This document shows, piece after piece, positions 24,101-34,310 of a DNA stretch of 64,000 nucleotides. The translations under genes and the position numbers were made by a program. The stretch's first letter is position 1; every line of letters starts with the position of its first letter. The DNA is from Sialis fuliginosa (taxonomy: Eukaryota; Arthropoda; Insecta; Megaloptera; Sialidae): NCBI GenBank assembly GCA_961205875.1, contig OY540810.1:7750001-7814000 (forward strand). Reading direction: 5' to 3'. The notes below the pieces were generated by a model that saw nothing but the letters and a program-made list of their open reading frames with translations, ran no database searches and was not told where the DNA came from.

Positions 24101-27100
24101 ATAGATATGTATACTTCGAACACAAAATTTTGTTAAAAATATTATCTTACATATGTTTAATAAAATTGCTTTTCTGATATTTCAAATACATAACGAATAA
24201 TTTTATTTTTTCACATCTTACTTTAATATTACTTTGAACATTAAAAACTGTTTTATTTTTATACACAGCTCTGTTTGAAAGTGTCAAAGTAGCATTCCAT
24301 ATTTCTGATTGGATAGTTTGCAACATTTTAAATCCAATTCCTGCAGACGTATGCAGTAATCTTACTTCTAAATGTTTAATAAAAATATAAACTGAAATAT
24401 CCACATTTATATTACAAAGTTTTCTATGTATTTTGTTATACCATTTGACGTATTTATGTGTAATAATATTGAAACTATTTCGTTCAGTTTGCTTCATTTG
24501 TTTAACGTTATTATTAACATTATATTGCTTTTATGAATATTTACATACGGGGAATATTCAATGTTCTTTAAACGTAACTGAATCTTGAACACTTAAATAG
24601 TTTACTTTATTATGTACTTTCACTATCTAAAATTGATGTGTTCCATTATTCATCCTGATAAATGTTATTCATAGATTACAAAAGCAAAATAAACATTCAA
24701 TATCATGAATAGAAATTATGGTTATATTACACACTTACGCATTGGACCCGGTATTACCTGGCTTAATATCCACAAAATCATAGTGACCTTAAAATATCCA
24801 CCCAACATGCCCACACCACTCTGTTCACTGTGAATTTTTTTTTTCGACTTTATGAAATTTACACACAATATCTACAAATTATACACCTAAACCTAACCTA
24901 TCCAGGGGCGCCGACTACATGGGGCTTAAGGGGCTCAAGCCCCCCCAATATTACCGTCGGGGGGCTGAGCCCCCCCCCAATAAATGTATGCCTTCTGCTT
25001 GTGTATATGAAAAGCATACGTCACCGTCAACCAGAACCTACAATACAGTTGATTCAGTATTGTCGTGCCAAACTACTGGGAAAAATATTTTAAACAAAAA
25101 ACTTTATATTAACATGTGGCCGAAATTTTTTCATAAATAAGCTCTCCGAAGATTTTTAGAAAATAAGTTTTTATTTAATATCTTAAGAACCTATTGTGAT
25201 GCAGTTATGAAATTTGATGACCGGTTTAGTATTAATAAATGTTATCTATTTCCAGTATCAACTAATAATAGTTTAGACCAGGGCTGTATTAGGCCAGCGG
25301 GCCCGTCGATTTTTATATATAGTATTTCTTTTATCTTTATTTTTTTACTGAGTTGCGCACTAATATAAGATTATATGACACATAACGCAAAAAGAAGGTC
25401 GCGAGGGTCTTTGGGCCCGTGATACTCTTAAAGATAATAGTGTAAGCTACATTTAAAAAAAAATTGAGTCTGTAGGATCGCGCCAAGCTGAGATATTAAC
25501 TATTCAATTTACTTATTTGTTAGTTTATCAGTTTTAATTTGTTTTTTAAAAAGGGAAGGAGATCGCGAGGGTCTTTGGGCCCATGATACTCATAAAGATA
25601 ATAGTGTAAGCTACATTTTAAAAAAAAATTGAGTCTGTAGGATTGCGCCAAGCTGAGATATAAACTATTCAATTTACTTCTTTGTTAATTTATGAGTTTT
25701 AATTTGTTTTTAAAAAAGGGAAGGAGGTCGCGAGGGTCTTTGGGCCCATGATACTCTTAAAAATAATAGTGTAAGCTACATTTAAAAAAAAAATGAGTCT
25801 GTAGGATCGCGCCAAGTTGAGATATTAACTATTCAATTTACTTCTTTGTTAGTTTATGAGTTTTAATTTGTTTTTTAAAAATGGAAGGAGGTTACGAGGG
25901 TCTTTGGGCCCGTGATACTCTTAAAGATAATAGTGTAAGCTACATTTAAAAAAAAAATTGAGTCTGTAGGATCGCTAAATATGTACTCTATTTGCATTGA
26001 TATTTAATTATTAACACGAACGATATATATAATTCACACAATAAAACACCAATAAAATAGATAGCGTGTAAAACATTCGGCATACAATTACCCAAACGGT
26101 CCACCTGGCAACCAACATATTCAGTACATTAAACATATTAAAAACACGTGATAAAATCGGCGAAGTATTGTCGCTATTTATCGAAATGTGTATAATTATG
26201 TCCTGTAATTTGGGATTCAATCGGGCGCGCGGAGACAAATCGCGCGTGTGTTAATTTCCCAACGACAGCGAAATAAAATCGGGCGGTTCATTTTGCAACA
26301 GATTAACCCCGTTGTTGGGAATCCCGTAGCATAAATATTGTCTCGGAAATGGGCCATTTGCACGACGCGACGTTTGATATCTGTGTATGTGTGTATGTAT
26401 TTGGAATCGATCTCTGGATACCGTATTTGTCCACGAACCAGTGTTCCCATTAAGCGATAAACTGGTTCAGTTTCAAATCTAAATTGAACTACAGTAGAAA
26501 TCGGTTATAACGACATCGAAGGGACCGGAATTTTAGGTCGTTATAACCGATTGTCGTAATAACCGATAATTCGATTTTTTTAAGGTAATTTATCGGAAAA
26601 ACTAAAAATTTCATGAGTATGCTGAAATTTTGTAAAATTCACCATCTGTAAGTGAAGATATCGTCAAAATAAAACTAAGAGAATAATAAAATATAATAAA
26701 ATATAAAACATTTACGAATACTATATGATATTCAGAAGCGACACTCAACGTTATTTTACGGAAACATAGTTTGACATTACGAGGTGTGTTCTGATTGGTT
26801 ACACCAATCATGTACGTATGTATACGATTTGAAATCTACATCTGTTTTCTGTTTATTAGATTAAACCTAACCTTCAAAACATGATGTATTATGTCAAACA
26901 ATTTTTTTTTTATACAAAAAATTAAAATCAAATATATAATTTAAAAACTTTTTATTTGGAAATTAAATTAAATAATACAAAGTAGGGTACCTACAGACTA
27001 TAGACATTATAACATGTATTTATTTTAAATATTCTGTAATTTTAGTTTGTTTGCAACACAGATGTACGTATGTATTTTGTAGCTCACGTTGCATTTTAAC

Positions 27101-29222
27101 TAAAAATTGAAACAAAAGTCGGTCCGTCGTACAAACCGATAAAATTCTCCGAAAATATTGTAAACAGATAGTCGTTAAAACCGGTATTTCGTTGTAAGCG
27201 ATGTCGTTATAAACGGTATATTATAAAAGGCAATCATATGGGATTCAGCCGGGACTTTTATTCTGCATCGTTATAACCGGTACGTCGTTATAACCGATGT
27301 CGTTATAACCGGTTTCTACTGTATATAGAACCGAGTGATAATTTATGCAACAAATGAGTGCATTAATGATTATATTAACTTTTACTTATTATACATCTCA
27401 CTTGAATTTTACTCACGACGTAATTACTACGCTTGAATCTATTTTCCTTGATTGACAAGGTTAGTATATGTATAGGTTGCCTCATAACTTTTTGACCAAT
27501 CAGCGGCTACGTGGGATGACGTCACTCTGAGGAACCTTTCAAACGTTGTTTCATATATTAAGTTGTTTTCAAATTATTTCGAATTTTTGGATATTTGTAT
27601 TTAAAAAAAATAAATATTATTGTTTATTACAGAAGCACAAATTATTACTTATAATATTTCTTCATAAAAATTTTTAAATGATGTCAGAAATCAATGCTTA
27701 AAGAAAATACATTTGTTGGTTACACATAAAAAAACACTTGTTTAAAACTATAATTTATAATAATAAAATAATAAAAATTTTGATTTAAAACTCAGTACAC
27801 TATCAATATCAAATTAAAATATTTAAAAACAACTTACAATAAATCAACTTAACTAAAATAAAGAGTAAATATAGTTTGACAGCCATTTATAATGTCAAAG
27901 AGTTCCTCACGATGACGCAATCTCCCGTTTCATGCCCCACTCCCCGCACAGAGTAATGAGGCAACCTTGTACTTTACTAACCTTGCTTGCTTGACACATA
28001 TTTTCTCCATGCCCCCAAATTTTCAATTTTTTTCATCAATCAGTTTCAAAGTAACAGACGTGAAAATCATTTCTTCTTGCATGGTTTCTATCACTTTTTA
28101 CGTTTTAATGATTTTTTTATTTTTAAAATAAGTTCAACAAAATGTACATTTTGAAACCTTACTTTTGTAAATAGAAAAAAATTTTATAATGTAGTTCTTT
28201 AAACCATTAACGCCCAGACGCTCAGCTCGAACATGATTAAGAAAATTACGTTACATACGTGTACTAATGTACTAATAATTAGAAGAAAAAAAATTATTAA
28301 GTACTTCTTATCTCATCGTTATTTATTATTAGTTCAAATTTAATCGTTTAGATCTTATAATTAAATAAATTATATAATCTTGATTTTTTACTTATGAAAT
28401 GCATTTTTTATTAAATATAGCATTTAGGTTTATTATGGTCTGAAAAAAAATTTCACCTTAAAAAAGCGTTAAATCTCGGAAAATAATTACTTTTTTTAAA
28501 TAATTCATATACATACATATTTCCCGAAATTGGCAAGCAATTGTACATACATATTCCAATAGTTTTTAAGTTATGCTGCGAACGGATGGACAAACGGACA
28601 AAAAATGTTTTTGATGAAACCCTAATAAATAGATATAATAATATCAAACTTATTAATACCTATAGATAAATTCTTTTAGAAGGTTTCATGTACTTACAAA
28701 TTACATATCAAATACATTTGTGTATGGTTAAAAAATAATAACACTTTATAAGTTGATATATTATTTAAGCTCTTGTAATTTTTACCAACTTATACTGTAA
28801 AATATAATTTCCGAAAGTTAAAATAAATATATATACCATCCTATATAGTATAGTGTTATTCTTTCTAAGCCATTTACATATTTATAAACTAAAACTTATT
28901 TAATTAACCTATATTGTATCAAAAACGAACAGAAAATAAATGAGTTCCTAAAAAACATATTTAATGTTCAACTAAACTTTATGTAATCCAAACTACATTT
29001 TCAATTAACAGATTTTTTACATTTCTGCGAAACGAAATTATGGAAACTAACTTGCACGTTGTGATATAAAAAATTAATACACAGTTTCAATTTTAGTATA
29101 ACTACTTCATTTGTATTTTCATTTGCTAACGAGATTTTAATGGTCATAACTACAACATTAATTTCAGTGCACTTTGCATCGGAGCTTAAAAAAAGTACAA
29201 TCAAAAAGCTAATTTTGTTCAT
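14887..29222 (-). CDS. Ionotropic receptor IR-A, complete 8-exon gene (555 aa)
   Basis: Divergent insect ionotropic receptor, a ligand-gated cation channel of the iGluR superfamily expected in the dendritic membrane of chemosensory neurons; the ligand cannot be read from the sequence. Exons joined on the minus strand: 29222-29052, 24527-24222, 23395-23325, 23274-23143, 18802-18591, 18143-17920, 16594-16320, 15163-14887. All introns are GT-AG and every exon phase matches the next, giving 1668 nt including the stop. A signal peptide lies at residues 1-18, TM1 at about 252-270, a pore segment ending WAQG-SQ at about 295-300 (the family's QQGS motif), TM2 at about 311-331, the S2 lobe at 335-500 and TM3 at about 506-527. 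N-glycosylation sites NAT, NKT, NIS and NNT lie in the extracellular part. Length fits the family (550-650). The pore-TM-S2 half (exons 5-8) is certain as an IR. Exons 1-4 rest on splice logic and on shared intron phases with IR-B downstream. Confidence 0.8.
15164..16319 (-). other. IR-A intron 7
   Basis: Phase-2 intron. Near its 3' side on the minus strand (15195-15330) lies a transposon-like end GGGTCGTCCACAAAATATGT followed by a G run. The remainder is AT-rich. Confidence 0.6.
16320..16594 (-). CDS. IR-A exon 7: S2 ligand-binding lobe
   Basis: 275 nt, phase 0 to 2. The acceptor is TGTCCAG|ACG and the donor AT|GTGAGT. It contains GTLAIVETTSWM, CPLSMSGKHVYVPEPALVCV and EEINK, the usual S2 layout ending just before the I-x-R-x-x-E-S-G helix that opens exon 8. 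Confidence 0.85.
17434..17662. repeat. Hairpin repeat, about 230 bp, in IR-A intron 6
   Basis: ATCATTTGAACATTCCCATT and TTTTCAAAAATGTTTTAAAA at the left pair with TTCATTTTGGAACATTTTTG and AGAATGTTCAAATGACCATA at the right. Arms are about 70 bp with a loop of about 85 bp. Confidence 0.75.
17920..18143 (-). CDS. IR-A exon 6: TM2 and start of S2
   Basis: 224 nt, phase 1 to 0. The acceptor is TTCAG|GA and the donor AAG|GTAAAA. It begins SQVTDFYSESGRIL (the conserved S-x-R-I-L after the pore) and runs through TM2 into SIVTSQLT and YDIPFDSLEGAI, the start of the second ligand-binding lobe. Confidence 0.88.
18591..18802 (-). CDS. IR-A exon 5: TM1 and pore loop
   Basis: 212 nt, phase 2 to 1. The acceptor is CTCATAG|A and the donor CAAG|GTAAAT. 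The order is VFMKQPDYS, FDTFTPSLM, a hydrophobic TM1 (LMTAILMFLMMLALLLKLF), a short cytoplasmic loop and the pore segment LTSMQGIWAQG. This is the canonical IR lead-in (Y..PF then TM1 then the QQGS pore). Confidence 0.85.
19038..19800. mobile_element. TIR element carrying a nested foldback insertion
   Basis: Outer inverted ends: TTAGGGTCGATCCACACTAT at the left, ATAGTCTGAATCGACCCTAA at the right, with CCGGTCCCGGTCCGG next to them. A 560-bp palindrome (19136-19693) sits inside. Confidence 0.8.
19136..19693. repeat. Near-perfect 560-bp palindrome
   Basis: Arms of about 260 bp: AAGTAACACTACCCAACTGT, through GGGGTAGAAATCACCCCTCA and CAAAGTTGTAGAGTTCAAAG, are mirrored at the right by their complements with few mismatches. 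The centre is near 19415. Such conserved arms suggest recent formation. Confidence 0.92.
19800..20070. repeat. Further copies of the same GGTCCGG-type inverted ends
   Basis: ACACTATAGGTATCGGTCCG at 19810 and its complement with GTACCGGTCAAGG-type spacing at about 19885 form a small inverted unit. TGGAGCCAGACCGGATCGGC near 20030 is another end. Tandem pile-up of one TIR family. Confidence 0.65.
20120..21231. mobile_element. 1.1-kb TIR element with ACACACTT/AAGTGTGT subterminal arrays
   Basis: TA-flanked; CACTGCAAATGC at the left and GCATTTGCAGTG at the right. Both ends carry many copies of AACACACTT or AAGTGTGTT, about fourteen in all, including the perfect palindrome AACACACTTAAGTGTGT at 21023. 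There is no transposase frame. The superfamily is not clear from the ends. Confidence 0.75.
21949..22448 (+). mobile_element. MITE family M1, copy 3 (IR-A intron 4)
   Basis: 500 bp, left end GGTACTGGCACTAGTTTTAG and right end AAGACTGGTACCAGTACC. It is flanked by ATAA on both sides, a possible target duplication. Confidence 0.85.
23143..23274 (-). CDS. IR-A exon 4: end of S1 lobe
   Basis: 132 nt, phase 2 to 2. The acceptor is TTAAG|G and the donor TCTGA|GTAAGT. It has three NxS/T sites (NIS, NKT, NNT). By position and phase it is the partner of IR-B exon 3, and it joins to exon 5 as FLKSE-IKVFMKQP, parallel to IYDVR-VGLFMRRP in IR-B. The intron to exon 5 is 4.3 kb and is filled with several transposons. 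Confidence 0.65.
23325..23395 (-). CDS. IR-A exon 3
   Basis: 71 nt, phase 0 to 2. The acceptor is AATAG|CAA and the donor AA|GTAAGT. It encodes QTAEEILLEAAKEYFGSLEN and a few more residues. It corresponds in phase and place to IR-B exon 2, with TAEEILLEAAKEYF against TSEILSTTKKWFF. It is separated from exon 4 by an intron of only 50 nt. Confidence 0.65.
24222..24527 (-). CDS. IR-A exon 2: N-terminal extracellular domain
   Basis: 102 codons, phase 0 to 0. The acceptor is ATAAAAG|CAA and the donor AAA|GTAAGA. It contains ISVYIFIKH and FKMLQTIQSEIW, which align with INIYVFIGD and FQSLLNLEW in IR-B exon 1, and both exons end in NIK at a phase-0 intron. This parallel is the main evidence that the exon is part of an IR. 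The N-glycosylation sites NAT and NKT are visible. Confidence 0.65.
24903..25140. mobile_element. hAT-like terminal fragment
   Basis: CAGGGGCGCCGACTACATGG is a typical hAT start. The hairpin-forming GGGGCTCAAGCCCCCCC and GGGGGGCTGAGCCCCCCC follow. No matching right end found. Confidence 0.5.
25279..25975. repeat. Tandem repeat, unit 164-165 bp, about 3.5 copies
   Basis: GCGAGGGTCTTTGGGCCC begins at 25401, 25565 and 25730, and as ACGAGGGTCT at 25894, so the period is 164, 165, 164. Units share TAATAGTGTAAGCTACATTT and GAGTCTGTAGGATCGCG. The array follows a hAT-like start CAGGGCTGTATTAGGCCAGC at 25279. It lies in IR-A intron 1. Confidence 0.92.
26040..26460. other. GC-richer non-repetitive island (possible regulatory DNA)
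   Basis: About 400 bp with CpG-containing sequence (TCGGGCGCGCGGAGACAAAT, GCACGACGCGACGTTTGATA) that matches no repeat seen elsewhere in the window. It is upstream of most of IR-A, in its first intron. Role unknown. Confidence 0.35.
26492..27321. mobile_element. Pogo/Tigger-like non-autonomous element, 830 bp
   Basis: CAGTAGAAATCGGTTATAAC at the left and GTTATAACCGGTTTCTACTG at the right, TA duplicated on each side. GTTATAACCG motifs recur subterminally (26541, 27190, 27265), probably transposase sites. No coding frame. Confidence 0.93.
27456..27985. mobile_element. MITE, 530 bp, 39-bp imperfect TIRs
   Basis: Left CAAGGTTAGTATATGTATAG then GTTGCCTCAT; the right end gives CAAGGTTAGTAAAGTACAAG then GTTGCCTCAT on the other strand. 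Superfamily unclear; no obvious target duplication. Confidence 0.85.
27986..29051 (-). other. AT-rich part of IR-A intron 1, no gene seen
   Basis: Simple AT-rich sequence between the 27.5-kb MITE and IR-A exon 1. Nothing coding or structured could be supported. Confidence 0.5.
29052..29222 (-). CDS. IR-A exon 1: signal peptide and N-terminus
   Basis: Starts with ATG and encodes MNKISFLIVLFLSSDAKC, a good cleavable signal peptide, followed by a short beta-rich stretch. The chosen donor is CAA|GTTAGT (phase 0), because exon 2 opens in phase 0. A second possible donor (AAAT|GTAAAA) gives the wrong phase. There is no homology proof that this exon belongs to IR-A; the link is inferred from strand, order, phase and the need for a signal peptide. 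Intron 1 is about 4.5 kb and contains a tandem repeat and two complete MITEs. Confidence 0.5.
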
Positions 29223-29489
29223 AATTATGATGCATAACTGTTTTTATAAATGTATTTTCTTACAGCAAGTTGTAATTTCTGTATAAAATATGCATACGTT
29301 TATTAAACAAGTTATAAAAACTTTAATAGTAAGTACATATATTTGAGTCAGTCAGTTGTCAAATATTATTGATTACAGATAGGGGAATTGATATCTAATA
29401 TTTCCAGTCCTGGGATTATAGGATTGATATAAATCACAGTTTTAAATTTCAAAAATTGTTAATTTAAAAAAATATCTAACCTAACTTTG

Positions 29490-29740
29490 TGTATTTTTAG
29501 TTTAAGCTATGTGCAAGTACAAAAACATGTACTGAAGTACTTTTTACAAAAATGTACTTAATACTTTTAAAAAGGTACTTGCTTAAATATTTTTACAAAA
29601 GTATTTAAAGTATTTAATAAATGTATTTAAGTACAAGTACAAAGTACTTTTTTGAAAGAGCACTAGTACTTGTGTTTCGTATAGTACTTAGGTATAAGTA
29701 CAATTACTCCAAAAAGTAGTTAAGTTCATGCATAGCTCTG
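29490..29740. repeat. AAGTACTT-type degenerate repeat cluster
   Basis: More than a dozen AAGTACTT, GTACTTAA or AAGTATTTAAAGTA variants within 250 bp. A weaker related stretch lies at 32895-33015. Such arrays are common near the ends of hAT elements. It is immediately upstream of IR-A. Confidence 0.5.
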
Positions 29741-29749
29741 CTTTTAGTC

Positions 29750-32120
29750 TTACGTTTATTTGTTTCGTCATTACAAAAGTTCAGTTTTAAATTGTTTAAA
29801 TATTTAAATAATAATTAAAATTTAAAATTAATTATAAACTATTATTATGAAAAAAGATTAATATCTATAAATACTTGATTTATCAAGTACTATCCAGAAC
29901 AACATAAAAGACAATAATTCATACCTTTGCCAATATTTATGTAAAAAGAATCGATTTTTACTACCATATCTACCTATTGTGATTGTTGTACCTTCAAAAC
30001 GAAAAAAATTACTTTCCGCATGGTGGCTGTACGTTTTCTTGTCTGTCCTTTGAATTTTGTTTCGTTCGCGATAACTTCTGCAAAAATCCACACATTTAAT
30101 TTTTTTTTAAAAACGTTCTTCTCAGCTAGTACCGAAACCCTATTAATTTTAATATCAATCTGACCAGCACTTTTGAAATTATGTGCAATTTTGCACATAT
30201 TTTATCCTATACCTAACAACGTCGTTTATGTATTGTATAAGTTTTCTGGCAAATTCCACTGAAATTTTCATATTAAAATTATTTTAATTAAAAATGATTA
30301 TGGGATATGGTTGTCCGCACCGATATTTTCAAATATTTGAAAAGTGGAAAAATCGTGTAGGCGACTTGTGTGTTTCGAGTATATTGCATTTAATTTAAAG
30401 CATAACAGCAATAATTTTAGTTTCACAAGTTACTTAATAGGAAAAAGAAACGCTTATGGAATCAACTCTCTGTATGTCTGTCTGTCGTAGCCTTCTTACT
30501 ACTGAACTTTTTAAGAGACAAATGGGTTATCAAAAAAAAATATTAAATCTCAGCGAGCGGGGTATCAAATGAAAGCTAATAATTCAAGGAATTCAAATAT
30601 GTAAACGTTTAAATATTATCATATATATATATATATATTATAATATTTTTAATATTTATTAATTGATTCTCAACTTTGCTAAAGGTTTAATCCAATTGTG
30701 AAATTTGTGTTATCAAGTGTCATTGCTAATGTTAATGAATAAATTTAAAATAACTATACTGTACGGAACACTAATACGCAAGGGTCAATTCGCACTTGAA
30801 ATTGTTTTATTAAATATTATTGTTCTACTCATCCCTTGGTCCGCCACTGCTTTTCACAGATTCAGACCTTAAGAAAAATGCAACTGTTTTATAAGATTTA
30901 CGTGTTCACATTTGATAGTTCCAATAAACTATTTGTTTTTACATCGCAATGTCTAATACAGCCCTTGAAGCTAAAGCCCTACAGACAAATAAAAGCCAGA
31001 AGTGTTTCTTTGCCCTGTGTTTGTAAACAAAGGAAAAAGGGCACGCGCAATTCTGTAAGCTTCTCTAGAGGCCAACAACTTGTTGTCTGCAATACCTGCT
31101 GCAGAAAGTCAGAAAGTTTTTTCCTAAATGATACCACCGATGGGAACATTTGTTCTTGTGAAAATATCAAAATTTTCTCCTTCCTTATCTTTCTTTGTAT
31201 ACTTTATATATTGTATATTATATGAATACTTATTTCTATCACTTATTAACAGTATTTTACATTTACTTTTACATGCGTGTTTGTGTTTGCTGTAAAAAAT
31301 GTTTGCTAAAACATTCATAATAATTTAATTACCAAAAAAGGTAAAATTATATAAAGTTCGTATACTTATTATATTTTAAATGAAAGCTTAAATATTTTAA
31401 TCGTATTATTTAACTAATATTAAATATGTTATATTAAAAATACAGTATAAGATAAAAACTCGCTAGTTAGGCATCGTGAAAACATGTACTCTTCTATTTG
31501 CTGAATGCGTTTAACTACTTAATGCACACATTTATTGTCGAATAATATATTTGAAAGAGACGTGATCATAGTAACCTAAATTAAATAAAATATTGAAACC
31601 GTAAACTATAAAAAATTTTATTCCGTGGCTACTATGTTTTTATATAAATATCAGTTGTATGCTATTACATCATGGAAACAAAACACGATTTCATCAATTT
31701 TTTTTAGTCTTTTGATGTTAAATCTTAGGTTTTCATAAAATATTAATAGTCACGAACATGCACAGAAAAATTATCTAACTATTGATGAAAGCCGTATTGA
31801 AATCGGTTCAGTAGTTCCCGACTTATAGACTCTTATTCAAACGAGCATTCAACCCATATCTTTTCATTCATAATTACGAATACAAAACAATTATTTTGAA
31901 GAATTTTGAAAAAGCAATCTTTCTTTGACATTTCTACATAGATATAGATTTTTTAACTTATTATTGGAATTCAATATAGGGTAGGGCATTTAAAGCATTA
32001 CAAACTTTCATCTCTTAATCAGTAGGTACTTGAAAAAAAGTTTCAACAATTAATTTGTTAAAAAAATTTGATAAGTTCTTTTTAATTTTCATTTCTATGC
32101 ATATAATAAAAATGTTAAAT
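29750..32120. other. Intergenic AT-rich DNA upstream of IR-A
   Basis: Contains an (AT)n run at about 30621-30638, a repeat fragment at 29940-30100 shared with 10500-10640, and a GC-richer patch at 31000-31170 whose frames I could not assign. No gene supported. Confidence 0.5.
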
Positions 32121-32125
32121 GTTAA

Positions 32126-32294
32126 CCCAATCGTGCCCAGCGTTACATATATGCGATTTTGTTAAGATTTTGCGGTGCTGTAAGATTATTTTAATTCTAA
32201 TGGGTTTGAAATCATACTTATTTTCGAGTATTAGACTGAATACATCAACAATGCAATTACCAACGTTCTGGAATTTATATCGGTCACGATTGGG
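32126..32294. mobile_element. piggyBac-like MITE, 169 bp, TTAA target
   Basis: TTAA at 32122-32125 and 32295-32298. Inverted ends CCCAATCGTG and CACGATTGGG. Confidence 0.85.
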
Positions 32295-33052
32295 TTAATG
32301 TATGCATCAGTATAGTTGTCATACTTAAATATAATATTATTTTATCTTTAAAAATATACATATTGACTCGTACAAATATATAAATGTATATAAAGATTAC
32401 ATACATTAATTCTCGTACAAAGTTGTATATTTACGAGTAGATATGTATGTATTTTTACCATTTATAGTATTCCAATCTATATGAAATACCTCGGAGGCTA
32501 GAATACGTCGAGCTAGAAATGATAAGATGTGACAATTTCTTTATTTGCAGTATTTTTCCATTTCCATAAACATATATTTTTCACTTTTGATACACCCATA
32601 TCATGTCATATCAAAAATATTATTTTGAAATGCACTGTCAATTTCGTGTTTCGTAAAAGTACTATACATATTGATAAGTATATTTTTATAGCATATTTTT
32701 GTCTACCAAACAAATATGGAAAATATTGTAATTTCATTTATCTATAATATTATTTAGTTTTCTACTAACGCAATATAAATAGATAGTATTAGTAAAAATA
32801 CATTTAAATGTGTAGAAAAAAGGAATAGTAAGTCTACATTATATTAATTTATAAAAAAAAACTCTTTCGTAAATTTAATATTTTCAGCCAGAGTTGTTTA
32901 CAAGTATTTATTTATTGTACTTGTACTCAATGACTTTTCAAATGAAAGTAATTGTATTTGTACTTTAGTATTTTAACAAATATAAAAACTTTTTTGAAAG
33001 TACTTACTTTCCTAATGTTATCAAGACTTTAAGTAAAAAATATAGTTTAAAT

Positions 33053-33746
33053 CAGTCCTGGCCAACTCAAATTGCTCCACGGGCCGCATAGATAACCTAA
33101 AATTGTTCGAAGGCCGCACATAAATAATAATTCTAAATTTTTTCTCATAATTTTTTCGAACGAATTTCGTACTTATTTTCTAGTCACCTTCATTTTTATT
33201 AAAGTAGAACTTATAAACCCGGTAACCTCGGGAGCAATAAATGCAAAAAATATGTTATCTTCGGAACTAATAATCGTACAGAAATACATAAAATAAATAC
33301 ATATGTGACAAAATTTAATATATCATGTTACAAATTAACTTTTGTATGTATTCGAGTCGAAATTTCTATAAAAAGTTTAAATATATGACCAAAAAAATGT
33401 GTTGTAGATTTCGTTAAAGGTATGTTATATATTATATAGAAAATAATGTGAAAAGTTGAAATTTTCAAACCGCAGGTCTGTATCTCAAACCGTTCTTGAG
33501 ATATGGCCTCTCAAAGTTTCAGTTTTATCAACATTTTGGAGAAAAATATCTGTAACTTTTGAATGCGTAATTGGAATTGATTTTAGTTAACGAATTTGAA
33601 ATGATCATGTCAAAATCTATATAATGACATGTAAAATTCTTCAAAACTCGACAAAAAGGCATTTTAAATAACCCGATACTTAAAAAAAACGTTATTAAAT
33701 ATAATATGCTCAAATGTGGCCGCGGACCGCAGGTTGGCCAGCCCTA
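33053..33746. mobile_element. hAT-type non-autonomous element, 694 bp, perfect 8-bp TSD
   Basis: Left CAGTCCTGGCCAACTC, right (other strand) TAGGGCTGGCCAACCTG. GTTTAAAT occurs at 33045-33052 and 33747-33754. CGGGCCGCATAG inside the left end and GTGGCCGCGGACCGC at the right are typical of this hAT group. No transposase frame. Confidence 0.93.
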
Positions 33747-34019
33747 GTTTAAATATTATTAAATAATATATTTATATAATATGTTCTAATTATATTATTA
33801 GTCCCAGTACAAACCAGTACCTAGAACAGAAATGACATAGTGGTTTGTTTGTAAAATTTCAATACGTTCTAGTAAAATCGTTTCATTTCACCGCGCTTAA
33901 AACGAGTTTATATACCATTTACAAAAGCGAAAGCATAAAATTTGATAAAACTGTGCGGAAATCGGGAAATTCAACAGTAATTCCTTGTAGGTACCTACTA
34001 ACACAAAAACTAGTGAACG

Positions 34020-34310
34020 ATGAAAACTAACGCCATGAACAATCTGTCAGCGGTGAAGTGTTGCCAGCGTTATCTCGAATCCCCAGGAGCGCACCCTGTG
34101 TGAGTCAAACAGATAGACACCTGTCTCAGCAACTCTCGTTGGGTGTGTGTCGGGGTGGTTACGCCCCACAAAGTATCCTCCACACCTCCATTAGTTGTTA
34201 TGGTTCTACGGATATCGTCTAACTAGGATACGCCCTACCGAATATAATTGTCCGTTGAACGCGTTTTCGGAAACACTCGACTATGTAGGTATATAGAGTT
34301 GTATTTATTA
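34020..34310. other. GC-richer unique island
   Basis: About 290 bp (AACGCCATGAACAATCTGTC to TCCGTTGAACGCGTTTTCGG) of non-repetitive, CpG-containing sequence with no convincing frame. Candidate cis-regulatory element or non-coding exon. Confidence 0.35.

Noticed and set aside
24830-25140. Overlapping plus-strand frames rich in Pro/Gly (PPQYYRRGAEPPP).
   Set aside because: They are translations of the C/G-run hairpins of a hAT-like end, not protein.
30836-31225. 129-residue plus-strand frame with several cysteines, and a minus-strand frame containing NKLLASREAYRIARA reminiscent of a hAT protein.
   Set aside because: Neither strand continues into a recognisable domain and both lack splice support. 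At most a small transposon fragment.
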